DNA of 64,000 nucleotides from Melioribacter roseus (GTDB taxonomy: Bacteria > Bacteroidota > Ignavibacteria > Ignavibacteriales > Melioribacteraceae). The stretch covers positions 1 through 64,000 of the forward strand of contig DYLP01000002.1 in NCBI GenBank assembly GCA_020722005.1. Reading direction: 5' to 3'. Position 1 is the first letter of the stretch, and the number at the start of each line of letters is the position of its first letter. The translations under genes were made by a program, and so were the position numbers. Below are positions 47,201 through 55,508 of this stretch, piece by piece. The notes beneath the pieces were generated by a model, which worked only from the letters and a program-made list of their open reading frames with translations, did no database searches and was not told where the DNA came from.

Positions 47201-47696
47201 CAGTTTCTCTGGCTTTATCCCATTCGTTATTGATGAGTGGAGTCGAAATTGGACCTGCGGGACATGCCGAAGTACAAATCAAGCCATCTTTATATTTGCT
47301 TAAAATTTCCCAATCGATTCGTGGTTTATAATAAAATCCTTCTGTATGACCAATCGTGGAAATTTTCATAAGGTTTTTATAACCGACGTCATTTTTGGAG
47401 AGCAATATAAGATGGTTATAATGCTTCGAACGTTTTCTGCCGTCGACTGCATCAACCTTTTTGTCGAAACGACTTTTTTCAAAATCGACGTAAGCCTCCA
47501 TTCCAATAATTGGTTTGATTCCAGCTTTAATTGCTTTTTTATAAAACTGGAGTACACCGTACATCACGCCGTGGTCTGTCAAAGCTACGGCATGCATATT
47601 ATTTTTAACTGCCGCATTAATTAAATCCTCAACTGTGCAGGCTCCGTCCTGTAAGCTGTAATGAGAATGATTGTGAAGATGTATAAAATCCGACAT
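44235..47696 (-). CDS. dnaE: DNA polymerase III alpha subunit
   Basis: The replicative polymerase, 1153 residues from the chosen start. It has a PHP domain at the N-terminus (FIHLHNHSHYSLQDGA, LTDHGVMYG), the palm with RGSAAGSLVAYVLGI and the catalytic Asp pair in MPDIDVDFADDKRG (about 390-403), then FLGLDTLSIIRDT with the third Asp, the fingers and beta-clamp region, and an OB fold (about 970-1070). The start was moved to the ATG at 47696: AAGGAGAAG is well placed, and the longer frame enters dut. Several PHP metal residues are intact, so proofreading-type activity is possible. Confidence 0.97.
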   Translation of the reverse strand: MSDFIHLHNHSHYSLQDGACTVEDLINAAVKNNMHAVALTDHGVMYGVLQFYKKAIKAGIKPIIGMEAYVDFEKSRFDKKVDAVDGRKRSKHYNHLILLSKNDVGYKNLMKISTIGHTEGFYYKPRIDWEILSKYKDGLICTSACPAGPISTPLINNEWDKARETAIKLKELFGEDFYLEIQNHGMDIEKPILEGMPKLANELGIKLVATNDTHYIEKEHAISHNILILLGDKSGNSNYEELRYGTDQIYFKSVDEMKKVLGKYKGAIENTLEIEEKINLKLEFKGHHYPVFPIPDDSKAKTLEEYLTQLAYEGLHRRFKKVTREIEDRMKYELDVIIKMGYAGYFLIVQDFINASRKRGIPVGPGRGSAAGSLVAYVLGITNVNPLEYDLLFERFLNPERRSMPDIDVDFADDKRGEVINYVKEKYGENSVAQIITFNRLSSKQVIRDVARVLRIPIPQVDNITKYIPSKFGKVYTIDQALKEVPELQWLNKTTDPMMQELIKHARILEGMNRNASKHAAGVVITPGEVSDYVPLAIYGEQGETATVTQFNMKDLEESGLLKMDFLGLDTLSIIRDTIDLVKQNRGIDIDIENIPIDDEKTFELFGKGQTTAVFQFESAPMREYLRKLKPNSIKDLAAMNALYRPGPMDYIDDFIDRKHGRKEITYLHPVLEPILKETYGIIVYQEQVIQIANKVAGMSLAEADLLRRAMGKKDLEAMKEQRDKFIKGAVNNNIDKKIAEEIFEAIDKFANYGFNKSHAVAYSVVAYQTAYLKAHFLEEFLAANLSNKFDSTDKITILLDDCRKLGVEVMSPDINHPTVNFQVRNKKIIFGMAAIKNVGIQAVEEIKRAHESLGRDFTSIYDFCSHVDTRIVNKRAIEGLVLAGAFDSLGGTRSQYFAAIEEAIEIGAKIKAARELHSNSLFADASEDFTYEEPQLSDVEPWDSKERLSKERQVLGFYLSDHPLNKYDIEYRSFATFHLDAEPDSITNDIVKACGVVTNVNIKTDKNGNPMAFFTLDDYYGSCECIMFSKAFKEFGNLIESESTVIIIGKAESSGDTVKLKVEEVYALAEAKNKLTKRLGIILNSKLHDEATVDKLHNIFDKYNGNIPVIIRIKDNGNHNDYTIDYQVELKDELVEELKKLLGNDNIIYITS

Positions 47697-47709
47697 TAAA
47701 AACTTCTCC

Positions 47710-48165
47710 TTATTTGCTGCCCGTGTGACCGAAACCGCCTTCGCCGCGAGTGCTGGCATTGAGTTGATCAGTTTCAAGAATTTCGGCGCAATAAACCTTT
47801 GATATTACCATTTGTGCTATCCGATCACCTCGGTTTATAACAAAATCCGAATCACCAAAATTGAAAAGAATAACTTTAATTTCACCTCTGTAATCCGAGT
47901 CGATTGTGCCGGGTGAATTTAGAACCCCGATACCGTGTTTTGCTGCCAACCCGCTGCGCGGTCGTATCTGAACTTCATAACCTGAAGGAATTTCGATTCG
48001 TAAATTGGTCGGCACAAGTACCACTTTTCCCTTTTCAATTACGATTTTATCTTCTACGGCAGCTCTTAGATCGAGTCCACTGCTTCCCGAAGTTGCATAA
48101 GCGGGCAATTCTATATCATTAAATTTTTTGTCTATTCTTTGAATTTTAATTTGAATTTTTTCCAC
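47710..48165 (-). CDS. dut: Deoxyuridine 5'-triphosphate nucleotidohydrolase (dUTPase)
   Basis: Homotrimeric dUTPase that hydrolyses dUTP to dUMP and keeps uracil out of DNA. It has all five motifs: GSSGLDLRA (1), [12 protein letters not shown] (2), [13 protein letters not shown] (3), [10 protein letters not shown] (4) and the C-terminal [10 protein letters not shown] (5). The longest frame starts at a TTG (48222) and would be 170 residues; I chose the GTG at 48165 because the resulting 151 residues fits the family and the preceding 19 residues are unlike it. Ribosome sites are weak for both. dnaE follows after 13 bases. Confidence 0.94.
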   Translation of the reverse strand: MEKIQIKIQRIDKKFNDIELPAYATSGSSGLDLRAAVEDKIVIEKGKVVLVPTNLRIEIPSGYEVQIRPRSGLAAKHGIGVLNSPGTIDSDYRGEIKVILFNFGDSDFVINRGDRIAQMVISKVYCAEILETDQLNASTRGEGGFGHTGSK

Positions 48166-48257
48166 TACAGTTCCGCAATTAATTGAGTAGTTTATGCTAA
48201 ACCCGAGAGAGATTAACGACAAAGGTACAAAAATTAAAAGAAATATTTAGGGGGAAT

Positions 48258-49721
48258 TTATTCTCTTTTAACAAGTCGTTTAGTCAAAGAGGACAATTCA
48301 TTTATATCGATAATTTTTGTTATAAACAAAATAGTCATAAACGCAAATAGAATAAGAATTTTCATTTGGAAGTTAAGAATACCCTGATAATAGAATATGT
48401 AATAAGCAACAGAGATTGCAAGAATCAACAACAGTAATTTTGAAATTTTTCCGTATTCGTACTTTATGCGGTATACTTTTTGGGAAAAATAAAAGAGAGT
48501 AAGAGCCATTGTAATATAACTAAAGAGAGTAGCCAGAGCTGCCCCCATAATTCCTAAAAAAGGTATCAACAGAAAATTCGAGGCAATATTGACAGCCGCA
48601 CCGCTTCCAGTCACTATCGGAAAATATTTTGTTTTTTCTTCGATGTAGAGTCCTGCCTGAAAATTGACATACATCCCATTAAAAATATATGCCAGCAAAA
48701 TTATCGGAACGATTACCAGTCCACTCCAGTATTTATAGCCGATGAGACTTACACCATCCCAGAAACGAATTGTGGCAATATCATCAATAAATAACGACAA
48801 AATAATCCACAGCAGGGATGAAGCAATTAAAAATAGAGTCAATACTTTGGAAAATATTTCCTTAGCATTTTTTTCTTTCGAGTTGACCAATAAAAAAGGC
48901 TGCCAGGCAAACTGGAACATTTGCACAATCAGCATCATAAAGATTCCGAGTTTATAATTAGCTTGATAGATACCAAGCGTTTTCTCGTCTGTCAATGCCA
49001 GTACAATCGGCCGATCAACCACCTGAACCAGCGTGGCAGCCATACTTGCTGGCAGATATGGTATGGCAAATTTCAACATTAACTTCAGATACCTTGAATC
49101 GACCCGAAGTTCAAAATTTCTGTAGATATCGGGCGTTAATACAATAAAAGAAAAAGCTGAGGCCGCCAGATTTGCCATGAATATTGCTTCAATATCCATC
49201 TTTAATTTGAGGACAAGGACGAGATTCAGCAATATGTTTAACGAAATGTTGCCAAGTTTAATAAAAGTGAATTTGAGTGACTTGCGCTGTAGACGTAAAT
49301 TTGCAAACGGCACTATAGCCAGTGTATCGAAAAGTATAATCAATATCAGATAATTATAGAGATGTTCATAAGTATGAGGAATTTCCATCAGCCTTATCAT
49401 GCCGTCCTTCCCTAAATAAAGAAGCGCAGAGAGAATTAGCGTAGTAAAAGTGAGAAATAAATAAGCGGTGGAATATGTAATTTCTTTGTCTTTTTCATCC
49501 GCTGCAGAATTATATTTCATAAATGCAGCGTCCATTCCGTAAATGAACACCACGTTCAAAAATGCAATGTACGCATATATGTTCGAATAGATTCCAACAT
49601 CCTGCGGTTCGAAAACATTCGTGTAAAACGGTACGAGAAGAAAATTCAGAAATCTCCCTATAATCGTACTTATGCCGTAGATGACTGTATCTTTTGTTAA
49701 TTCTTTTATTTTATCGAACAT
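48258..49721 (-). CDS. Wzx-like polysaccharide flippase (MOP superfamily)
   Basis: A 487-residue membrane protein with 12-14 helices and the N-terminal ASxYGIS-type start (DTVIYGISTIIGRFLNFLLVPFYTN) and FQFAWQPFLL, marks of the polysaccharide transporter family. Members flip lipid-linked sugars across the inner membrane. It lies apart from the main polysaccharide locus, with dut downstream and a thioesterase upstream. A second flippase is encoded at 60.2-61.6 kb, so this one may serve a different glycan. Confidence 0.85.
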   Translation of the reverse strand: MFDKIKELTKDTVIYGISTIIGRFLNFLLVPFYTNVFEPQDVGIYSNIYAYIAFLNVVFIYGMDAAFMKYNSAADEKDKEITYSTAYLFLTFTTLILSALLYLGKDGMIRLMEIPHTYEHLYNYLILIILFDTLAIVPFANLRLQRKSLKFTFIKLGNISLNILLNLVLVLKLKMDIEAIFMANLAASAFSFIVLTPDIYRNFELRVDSRYLKLMLKFAIPYLPASMAATLVQVVDRPIVLALTDEKTLGIYQANYKLGIFMMLIVQMFQFAWQPFLLVNSKEKNAKEIFSKVLTLFLIASSLLWIILSLFIDDIATIRFWDGVSLIGYKYWSGLVIVPIILLAYIFNGMYVNFQAGLYIEEKTKYFPIVTGSGAAVNIASNFLLIPFLGIMGAALATLFSYITMALTLFYFSQKVYRIKYEYGKISKLLLLILAISVAYYIFYYQGILNFQMKILILFAFMTILFITKIIDINELSSLTKRLVKRE

Positions 49722-49796
49722 AACTATTTGAAAATAATCGTTAAAAAATTACGAAAAATTATTCATATTAACTTCGTTTGGAATGGGGATAGTTTG

Positions 49797-49856
49797 TAGT
49801 TCTTAGTTCTTTGTTCGTGGTTCTTTGTTCTTGGTTTTTGGGTTCTTTGTCTTGGG
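49797..49856. repeat. Degenerate tandem GTTCTTTGTTC-type repeat
   Basis: About four imperfect copies of a 12-14 base unit (GTTCTTTGTTC, GGTTCTTTGTTC, GGGTTCTTTGTC and a diverged first copy) lie in the 243-base gap between the flippase and thioesterase genes. The run is strongly strand-biased in base composition (T and G only, with few C). The remainder of the gap is AT-rich and holds no recognised gene. Confidence 0.7.
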
Positions 49857-49964
49857 ATTGTGGAGGAGTTAAAGTAATTTGACTTTTTTAGTTTGATCAG
49901 AGTGTGTGAAATTTACGCTTGTTTTTTCTACGCATAAAATCGAAAAGCACTATTTGTGTAGCCA

Positions 49965-50372
49965 TTAGAAATATTTTTTTAATGCGTCTACGTAAATTTT
50001 GGGAGGGCGTACTGCCTTTTTTGTATCGGTTTTAATGAAGACATGAATTGTGTAACCTTTTGCAATGAGCGTTCCATCATCTTTACGTTTAATTTCATAT
50101 TCAATATGCACACGAGGTGAATTAAGTTCATTTAGCGATGCTGTTATTTGAAGTATATCATCATACAAAGCAGGCAAAATGTACTGAATTTTTGCTTCGA
50201 TAAGTGGTAGTTGATAACCGTTTTTTTCCACTTCCGAATACGCCAGTCCTGTTGAACGGAGAAGTTCAGTTCTACCTACTTCAAAATATTCTAGGTACTT
50301 GCCGTTATAGACAAATTGCATTTTGTCGGTGTCGGCATATCTTACTCTGATTTCAGTTGTAAAAGAGATCAT
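49965..50372 (-). CDS. Acyl-CoA thioesterase, YbgC/4HBT hotdog family
   Basis: A 135-residue single hotdog-fold protein with the family's active-site region RVRYADTDKMQFVYNGKYLEYFEVGR (in pieces, about 8-30). It has the Asp in YADTD that acts in 4-hydroxybenzoyl-CoA-type thioesterases; KIQYILPALYDD and RKDDGTLIAKG follow. It hydrolyses an acyl-CoA; chain length not readable. Start ATG at 50372; a TTG lies two codons upstream. It follows accA by 26 bases. Confidence 0.9.
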   Translation of the reverse strand: MISFTTEIRVRYADTDKMQFVYNGKYLEYFEVGRTELLRSTGLAYSEVEKNGYQLPLIEAKIQYILPALYDDILQITASLNELNSPRVHIEYEIKRKDDGTLIAKGYTIHVFIKTDTKKAVRPPKIYVDALKKYF

Positions 50373-50398
50373 CTGCAATAGCTGTAGTTAATCAAGAA

Positions 50399-51349
50399 TT
50401 ATTCTTTATAAACTCCCATTTTGCCGAACTTTTCCAGTCTGTACTGAATTAATTTATCTGTTTTAATTTTTAACAGGTTATTTAATTCTTCAATCAGAAT
50501 TGATTTAAGAATATCAGCCATTTTTTGAGGATCTTTATGAGCGCCTCCGAGAGGTTCTGGAATTATCCTGTCGATAATTCCCTGTTCAAGAAGATCATCA
50601 GCAGTTAATTTAAGCGCTTCAGCTGCCTGTTCCTTAAAATCCCAGCTGCGCCACAAAATACTGGAACATGATTCCGGACTGATAACCGAGTACCATGTAT
50701 TTTGCAGCATTAAAATCCTGTCGCCTACACCGATACCGAGAGCGCCTCCGCTGGCGCCTTCTCCGATAATAACTACAATGATAGGCACTTTAAGACGGCT
50801 CATTTCGAGCAAATTTCTTGCAATCGCTTCTGCCTGCCCTCTCTGTTCGGCTTCTAATCCGGGATACGCACCAGGTGTATCGAGCATAGTAATAACCGGC
50901 TTGTTAAATTTTTCGGCAAGCTTCATCAGTCGAAGTGCTTTGCGGTATCCTTCGGGGTTTGGCATACCAAAATTACGGTAGAGATTCGATTTTGTGTCTC
51001 GCCCTTTTTGATGACCTATTATCATGACTTTCAACTCGTCGAGTTTTGCAAAACCGCCGACAATTGCTTTGTCGTCTTTGAAAAGCCGGTCGCCATGCAA
51101 TTCCACAAAATCTTTAGTCATCATATAAATGTAATCGAGAGTCGAAGGTCTTTCAGGGTGGCGTGCCAGTTGAACTTTCTGCCAGCGTGTCAGGTTTTGA
51201 TAAATATTTTTTTTCAGTTCTTCAACCTTTTCTTCTAATTTTTTTATTTCACCCGATATATCGAGTTGCCCTTCATATTTTTTCATTTCTTCGATTTTAT
51301 TTTCCAATTCCACAATTGGCTTTTCGAAATCGAGTGTATTCTTTGCCAT
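50399..51349 (-). CDS. accA: Acetyl-CoA carboxylase carboxyltransferase alpha subunit
   Basis: The 316-residue alpha half of the carboxyltransferase that moves carboxyl from biotin to acetyl-CoA to give malonyl-CoA. Typical parts are [50 protein letters not shown], the oxyanion region [20 protein letters not shown] (about 157-176), and [17 protein letters not shown] (about 197-213). The AccD gene is not in the window. Confidence 0.97.
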   Translation of the reverse strand: MAKNTLDFEKPIVELENKIEEMKKYEGQLDISGEIKKLEEKVEELKKNIYQNLTRWQKVQLARHPERPSTLDYIYMMTKDFVELHGDRLFKDDKAIVGGFAKLDELKVMIIGHQKGRDTKSNLYRNFGMPNPEGYRKALRLMKLAEKFNKPVITMLDTPGAYPGLEAEQRGQAEAIARNLLEMSRLKVPIIVVIIGEGASGGALGIGVGDRILMLQNTWYSVISPESCSSILWRSWDFKEQAAEALKLTADDLLEQGIIDRIIPEPLGGAHKDPQKMADILKSILIEELNNLLKIKTDKLIQYRLEKFGKMGVYKE

Positions 51350-51351
51350 TA

Positions 51352-53352
51352 TTACTCCGTCCTTAATATCATTTTGGAAAATGTCCTGCCCAGTATTTCC
51401 AGGTCGAGCCAGATATTCTGATTTTTAGCATAAAACACGTCAATGCTCTTTAATTCAACTTCGTCATCGAGATTAATACTTTCAACATACCAGAACCCCG
51501 TCAATCCGAGCTTGCCGACATAGAGGTCGCCGTAATACGATTTATTTTTAGGACCAACGAAACTTTTCCTTCCTCTGAGCACCAGAGGAATTTGCAAAAC
51601 AAATTTACTAAAATCTCCCCTTGAGCTTTTCCCCTTCCGGAATTTTTCGGTTAAATATATAAAAGGATATATTAATAGCAAAATGAAGATTAAACTCAAA
51701 ATTTTATCGAATATCAGTTTGGTAATGCGATGTCCAAAAGAAGAAATGTTATAATTTATTTTTAATAGTGGCAAATCATCGAGCATCGTTACAGAAGATT
51801 TACCCACAAGATAATCGAGTTCTTTGCCGGAAACCATAAAATCGACATTTAATCCCTGGGATTCCGAGACTGCAAAAAATATCTGGTCATAATTAATTTC
51901 GTCCGATGAAAAGATTACCTTTTCTATTTTAAGTTCGGAAATTATTTTCCGTAAATTATCGAGCGACCCAATCACTTTATAACCACCTATTTCTTCACCA
52001 ATTTTTTTTCTATCTGTTGAAATTAATCCCTTAACTTGATATAAAGAAATGATATTCGATTTTAATTTGGAAGCGAGTTCTGCGGCTTTGGTGGGCGAAG
52101 CAACTATAAGAGTTTTTGCTTTGCGCGATTCACTTACCAGTCCCAATCCTGTAGAGACTTTAAAAATAATACGCCACAGGGAAAACGTAATAAAAGAGAA
52201 TCCGTAAGTTATCAGTACCACTGCACGACTGAATGCGAATTGCTTGAAGAAATAGGTAAATGCGGAAAGTATAATCAATCCGTAAAAAAGGGCAATTAAA
52301 CTTCTTAGAACCGAAAGCGCATTTTTTTTGTAAGCACCTACTGCAGATGAAATAAATATTTGCAACAATGCCGGGATAAAATAGAACCACGGTTTGGCAT
52401 AATCGGGAAATCCGAGCCAGTGCTCGTCGGCATAAATTTTTTCCGCAAGATAGACAGCACCGCTCATTAAAATAAAATCAAACAGGATGCTTACCAGAAC
52501 AAGTTTATATACATTGGCAAAGGCAATCAATTTGCGGAAGAAAATGGCTAACCTCAATATTCCCTGTACGATAATCGAGGAAGATAAATGTTTCTTGACG
52601 AAGAGATGCATTGCATCATAAAAATATTTAGTTTCGTCGATGTTGCTCCTTTTTGTGCTTTCGCCTTTGTAATGGAATATTTCAGTAGAGTGAACGTAAT
52701 AAACTTTATAGCCTGCCTGTTGAGTTCGGTAGCAGAGGTCAAGGTCTTCTCCGTACATAAAGAACTGAGGGTCGAATCCGCCTATTTTTTCATATACTTC
52801 ACGGCGCATCATCATAAAAGCGCCACTCACAGCATCAACTTCGTATGTTTGATTTTCGTCCAGATAAGTGAGGTTATATCTTGCGAACAATTTACTTTTG
52901 GGTAAGAGGCTGCTAAGTCCCATCACTTTTGTAAAAGACGTCCAGGGACCCGGGAAGCTGCGTCGGCAAGCAAGCTGCAGCGTACCATCCGGATTCAATA
53001 CTTTACATCCGGCAATTCCGGCATCAGGATGATTTTCGAAAAAGTTAATCATTTCCCTGAATGTATCCTCTTTGACGATAGTGTCCGGATTCAGTAAAAG
53101 AATAAATTTGCCGCGAGCTTTATCCAGAGCAATATTGTTCGCAGCACCGAAGCCAATGTTCTTTTCGTTGGCAATTAAAACGACATCCGGAAATTTGGTT
53201 CTAATGGCTTCGAGACTTCCATCTTCAGAAGCATTATCGACCACAATCACTTCAATATTAAGATTATTCGAAGCTTTCCTGATCGATTCCAACAGGTTGA
53301 GAAGAAATTCCTTAACGTTATAATTTACTATGATTATCGAAAGATCAATCAT
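51352..53352 (-). CDS. GT2 glycosyltransferase fused to a degenerate polyprenyl sugar-phosphotransferase
   Basis: A 666-residue two-part protein. Residues 1-270 are a GT2 rhamnosyltransferase-type domain: [51 protein letters not shown] and [17 protein letters not shown]. The rest has four membrane helices (about 275-385), a CoA-binding-like Rossmann domain ([17 protein letters not shown], about 410-520), and another helix followed by the end of a WcaJ/PglC-like domain: RKSFVGPK, then LTGFW and [12 protein letters not shown]. The catalytic core of that family (FKIIKFRTM, the Asp-Glu pair, DELPQ) is missing. The transferase half is therefore probably inactive while the GT2 half looks intact. 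It is preceded by the mannosyltransferase-like gene. Confidence 0.8.
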   Translation of the reverse strand: MIDLSIIIVNYNVKEFLLNLLESIRKASNNLNIEVIVVDNASEDGSLEAIRTKFPDVVLIANEKNIGFGAANNIALDKARGKFILLLNPDTIVKEDTFREMINFFENHPDAGIAGCKVLNPDGTLQLACRRSFPGPWTSFTKVMGLSSLLPKSKLFARYNLTYLDENQTYEVDAVSGAFMMMRREVYEKIGGFDPQFFMYGEDLDLCYRTQQAGYKVYYVHSTEIFHYKGESTKRSNIDETKYFYDAMHLFVKKHLSSSIIVQGILRLAIFFRKLIAFANVYKLVLVSILFDFILMSGAVYLAEKIYADEHWLGFPDYAKPWFYFIPALLQIFISSAVGAYKKNALSVLRSLIALFYGLIILSAFTYFFKQFAFSRAVVLITYGFSFITFSLWRIIFKVSTGLGLVSESRKAKTLIVASPTKAAELASKLKSNIISLYQVKGLISTDRKKIGEEIGGYKVIGSLDNLRKIISELKIEKVIFSSDEINYDQIFFAVSESQGLNVDFMVSGKELDYLVGKSSVTMLDDLPLLKINYNISSFGHRITKLIFDKILSLIFILLLIYPFIYLTEKFRKGKSSRGDFSKFVLQIPLVLRGRKSFVGPKNKSYYGDLYVGKLGLTGFWYVESINLDDEVELKSIDVFYAKNQNIWLDLEILGRTFSKMILRTE

Positions 53353-53353
53353 T

Positions 53354-54070
53354 TTACTTGTTCAGTCCGAATAAACTTTGAAAGCGTAGTTTCCAGACCA
53401 TAAATACGGCTTCGCGTACAATCTTGCGGGACATTTTGGAAGTACCCTGGATTCTTTCGACAAAAGTAATCGGAATTTCCGTAATCTTAAAATTTCTTTT
53501 CCATGCGTGAAAATTCATTTCAATCTGGAATGAATAACCGTTCGATTTAATTTTATCAAGGTTAATCGATTCGAGAACCTCGCGTCGAAAACATTTGAAT
53601 CCTCCCGTTGCGTCTTTTACCGCCATAGAAGTTATAACTCTTGTATATATATTTGCAAAATAACTCAATAATAACCTACTGATGGGCCAGTTGATAACTC
53701 TAACACCGTTTATATAACGGCTACCAATGACGAGGTCGTAATCTTTAATCTTTTCGAGAAAATTCCCTATTTCATTTGGGTCGTGTGAAAAATCTGCGTC
53801 CATTTGGATAACCGCATCATATCCGTTACGAAGCATAAATTTGAAGCCTTCGACGTATGCAGTTCCCAACCCCGATTTTTTTTCTCTTTTAATCAGAAAA
53901 ACCCTGCTATCCTTTTCAGAAAATTCTTTAACAAAATCCGCAGTTCCGTCGGGCGAATTATCGTCGACAACCAAAATATTTAATTCGGGATATTTTTCGA
54001 GAATATAAGGAATGAGCTTCCGGATATTATCGAGTTCATTATAAGTCGGTATTATAACAAGAGCTTTCAT
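53354..54070 (-). CDS. Polyprenol monophosphomannose synthase-like GT2
   Basis: A 238-residue soluble or peripherally bound GT2 enzyme resembling dolichol/polyprenol-phosphate mannose synthase. It has the N-terminal nucleotide part VIIPTYNELDNIRKLIPYI (in pieces), LVVDDNSPDGTADFV, the DAD motif in QMDADFSHDP (about 97-106), VIGSRYINGV, and ATGGFKCFRREVL. The product would be a polyprenyl-phosphate hexose donor. Start: the ATG at 54070; the longer frame overlaps the upstream transferase gene. It ends one base before the fusion gene's ATG. Confidence 0.88.
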   Translation of the reverse strand: MKALVIIPTYNELDNIRKLIPYILEKYPELNILVVDDNSPDGTADFVKEFSEKDSRVFLIKREKKSGLGTAYVEGFKFMLRNGYDAVIQMDADFSHDPNEIGNFLEKIKDYDLVIGSRYINGVRVINWPISRLLLSYFANIYTRVITSMAVKDATGGFKCFRREVLESINLDKIKSNGYSFQIEMNFHAWKRNFKITEIPITFVERIQGTSKMSRKIVREAVFMVWKLRFQSLFGLNK

Positions 54071-54086
54071 TATTAATTTTCTATTG

Positions 54087-55490
54087 TTATTCGTAATGAC
54101 CTTTCCCAAACAAAACGACAAAGACGGTTCGCAGTATTATCTTAAAATCGAGTCGTAAACTCATATTTTCAATATAGAACAGATCATAGCGCAATTTGAT
54201 CTTAACGTCTTCAATTGACTCGTCGTATTTATGTTTTACCTGCGCCCAGCCAGTCAGACCTGGACGTACTTTAAGTCTTCTCTTATACAAGGGAATCTCT
54301 CTGGAAAGTTTCTCAACAAAAAAAGGTCTTTCCGGTCGCGGACCCACAAAACTCATATCGCCTTTCAAAACATTAATAGCCTGTGGTATTTCGTCCAATC
54401 GAATTTTACGCAGAAATTTACCCACTCTGGTAATGCGAGGGTCACCTTTTGAAGACCAGACCGGACCGGTATGTTTTTCTGCATCTTTAATCATAGTTCG
54501 GAATTTAATAATCTTAAAAATCTTTCCGTTCATACCAACACGTTCTTGTTTATAGAAGACAGGACCTTCGCTATCGAGTTTAATTGCAATTGCCGCTAAA
54601 ACTGTAACTGGCGAAGTAACTATGAGCAATAAAAGAGAAAATAGTATATCCATTACTCGTTTAATTTTCTTTTCCCATTCGGGCATTAATTCCGGCATTA
54701 CGTCGATTAGCGGAGAGCCATAAAGTTGAAGTATTCTGGCTTGCCCGCTTATTATATCGTAGAGATCTGCCACCATTTTAATTTCCACATTTGTACTATC
54801 GCATTTGTCAATCACTTTTATTATCAATTCTTCGTCGTGTTTGTCCAGAGCAATAATAACATTACGGATTTCATTTTGTTCTATAATATTTTCAAGCTCG
54901 TCGATTGTGCCTTTGACGGAGATATTGTCGTGAGATTTACCTACATTTCCTTTATGAGTAGCGATAAAAGCAACGATATCCAGACCGAATTCAGGATGGC
55001 GTTTAATCGAATACAGAATTTCTTTTGCCTTATCGTTAAAACCGATAATGAGTGCATTCCTGCGGCCGATGCCATTTATCAGCAACCGGCGTTGGAGACT
55101 TCGCACAAATAATCTTCCCGAACCAACGAAGAATAAGAAAATCCCCCAGTAAAGGAGTATGAACAAACGAAATGAAGTTCTGCCATTCGTGGAATAATCG
55201 TCCATAACAATCAAAAAAAACAGGATAAAGATTCCCACAAAGGAAGCTTTAAAAAGAGTGGAAATTTCGTCGAAACGCGAAAGTGCAAACCACGTTCTGT
55301 ACATTCCGACAAGAATAAAGATAAACAGCCAATAGATATAAACCGCAATCATGGGCAAGAAGAAGTCCGGCTGCGAAATCAGTTCGAACCAGCCGGTATT
55401 AACCCGCAGATAAAAGAAAAGGAACCAGGTCAGATTAATCGTAATAAAATCCGTAATGAGAAGAAGAATTTTTTCTGTTTTTTTATTCAA
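54087..55490 (-). CDS. Exopolysaccharide polyprenyl glycosylphosphotransferase
   Basis: A 467-residue initiating enzyme that loads sugar-1-phosphate onto undecaprenyl phosphate. It has four N-terminal helices (about 8-115), a Rossmann-like middle (GRRNALIIGFNDKAKEIL), one more helix, then a complete bacterial sugar-transferase domain: YKQERVGMNGKIFKIIKFRTM (in pieces), DPRITRVGKFLRKIRLDEIPQ, GDMSFVGPRPER and PGLTGWAQV. The start codon is TTG (55490), 6 bases after GGAG. It is the intact counterpart of the degenerate domain two genes downstream. Confidence 0.93.
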   Translation of the reverse strand: MNKKTEKILLLITDFITINLTWFLFFYLRVNTGWFELISQPDFFLPMIAVYIYWLFIFILVGMYRTWFALSRFDEISTLFKASFVGIFILFFLIVMDDYSTNGRTSFRLFILLYWGIFLFFVGSGRLFVRSLQRRLLINGIGRRNALIIGFNDKAKEILYSIKRHPEFGLDIVAFIATHKGNVGKSHDNISVKGTIDELENIIEQNEIRNVIIALDKHDEELIIKVIDKCDSTNVEIKMVADLYDIISGQARILQLYGSPLIDVMPELMPEWEKKIKRVMDILFSLLLLIVTSPVTVLAAIAIKLDSEGPVFYKQERVGMNGKIFKIIKFRTMIKDAEKHTGPVWSSKGDPRITRVGKFLRKIRLDEIPQAINVLKGDMSFVGPRPERPFFVEKLSREIPLYKRRLKVRPGLTGWAQVKHKYDESIEDVKIKLRYDLFYIENMSLRLDFKIILRTVFVVLFGKGHYE

Positions 55491-55508
55491 ACTTTTCTCC
55501 GAAAGTAA

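Noticed and set aside
47697-47777. 27-residue N-terminal extension of DnaE
   Set aside because: It overlaps dut, has no similarity to DnaE, and the ATG at 47696 has a strong ribosome site directly before the PHP motif.
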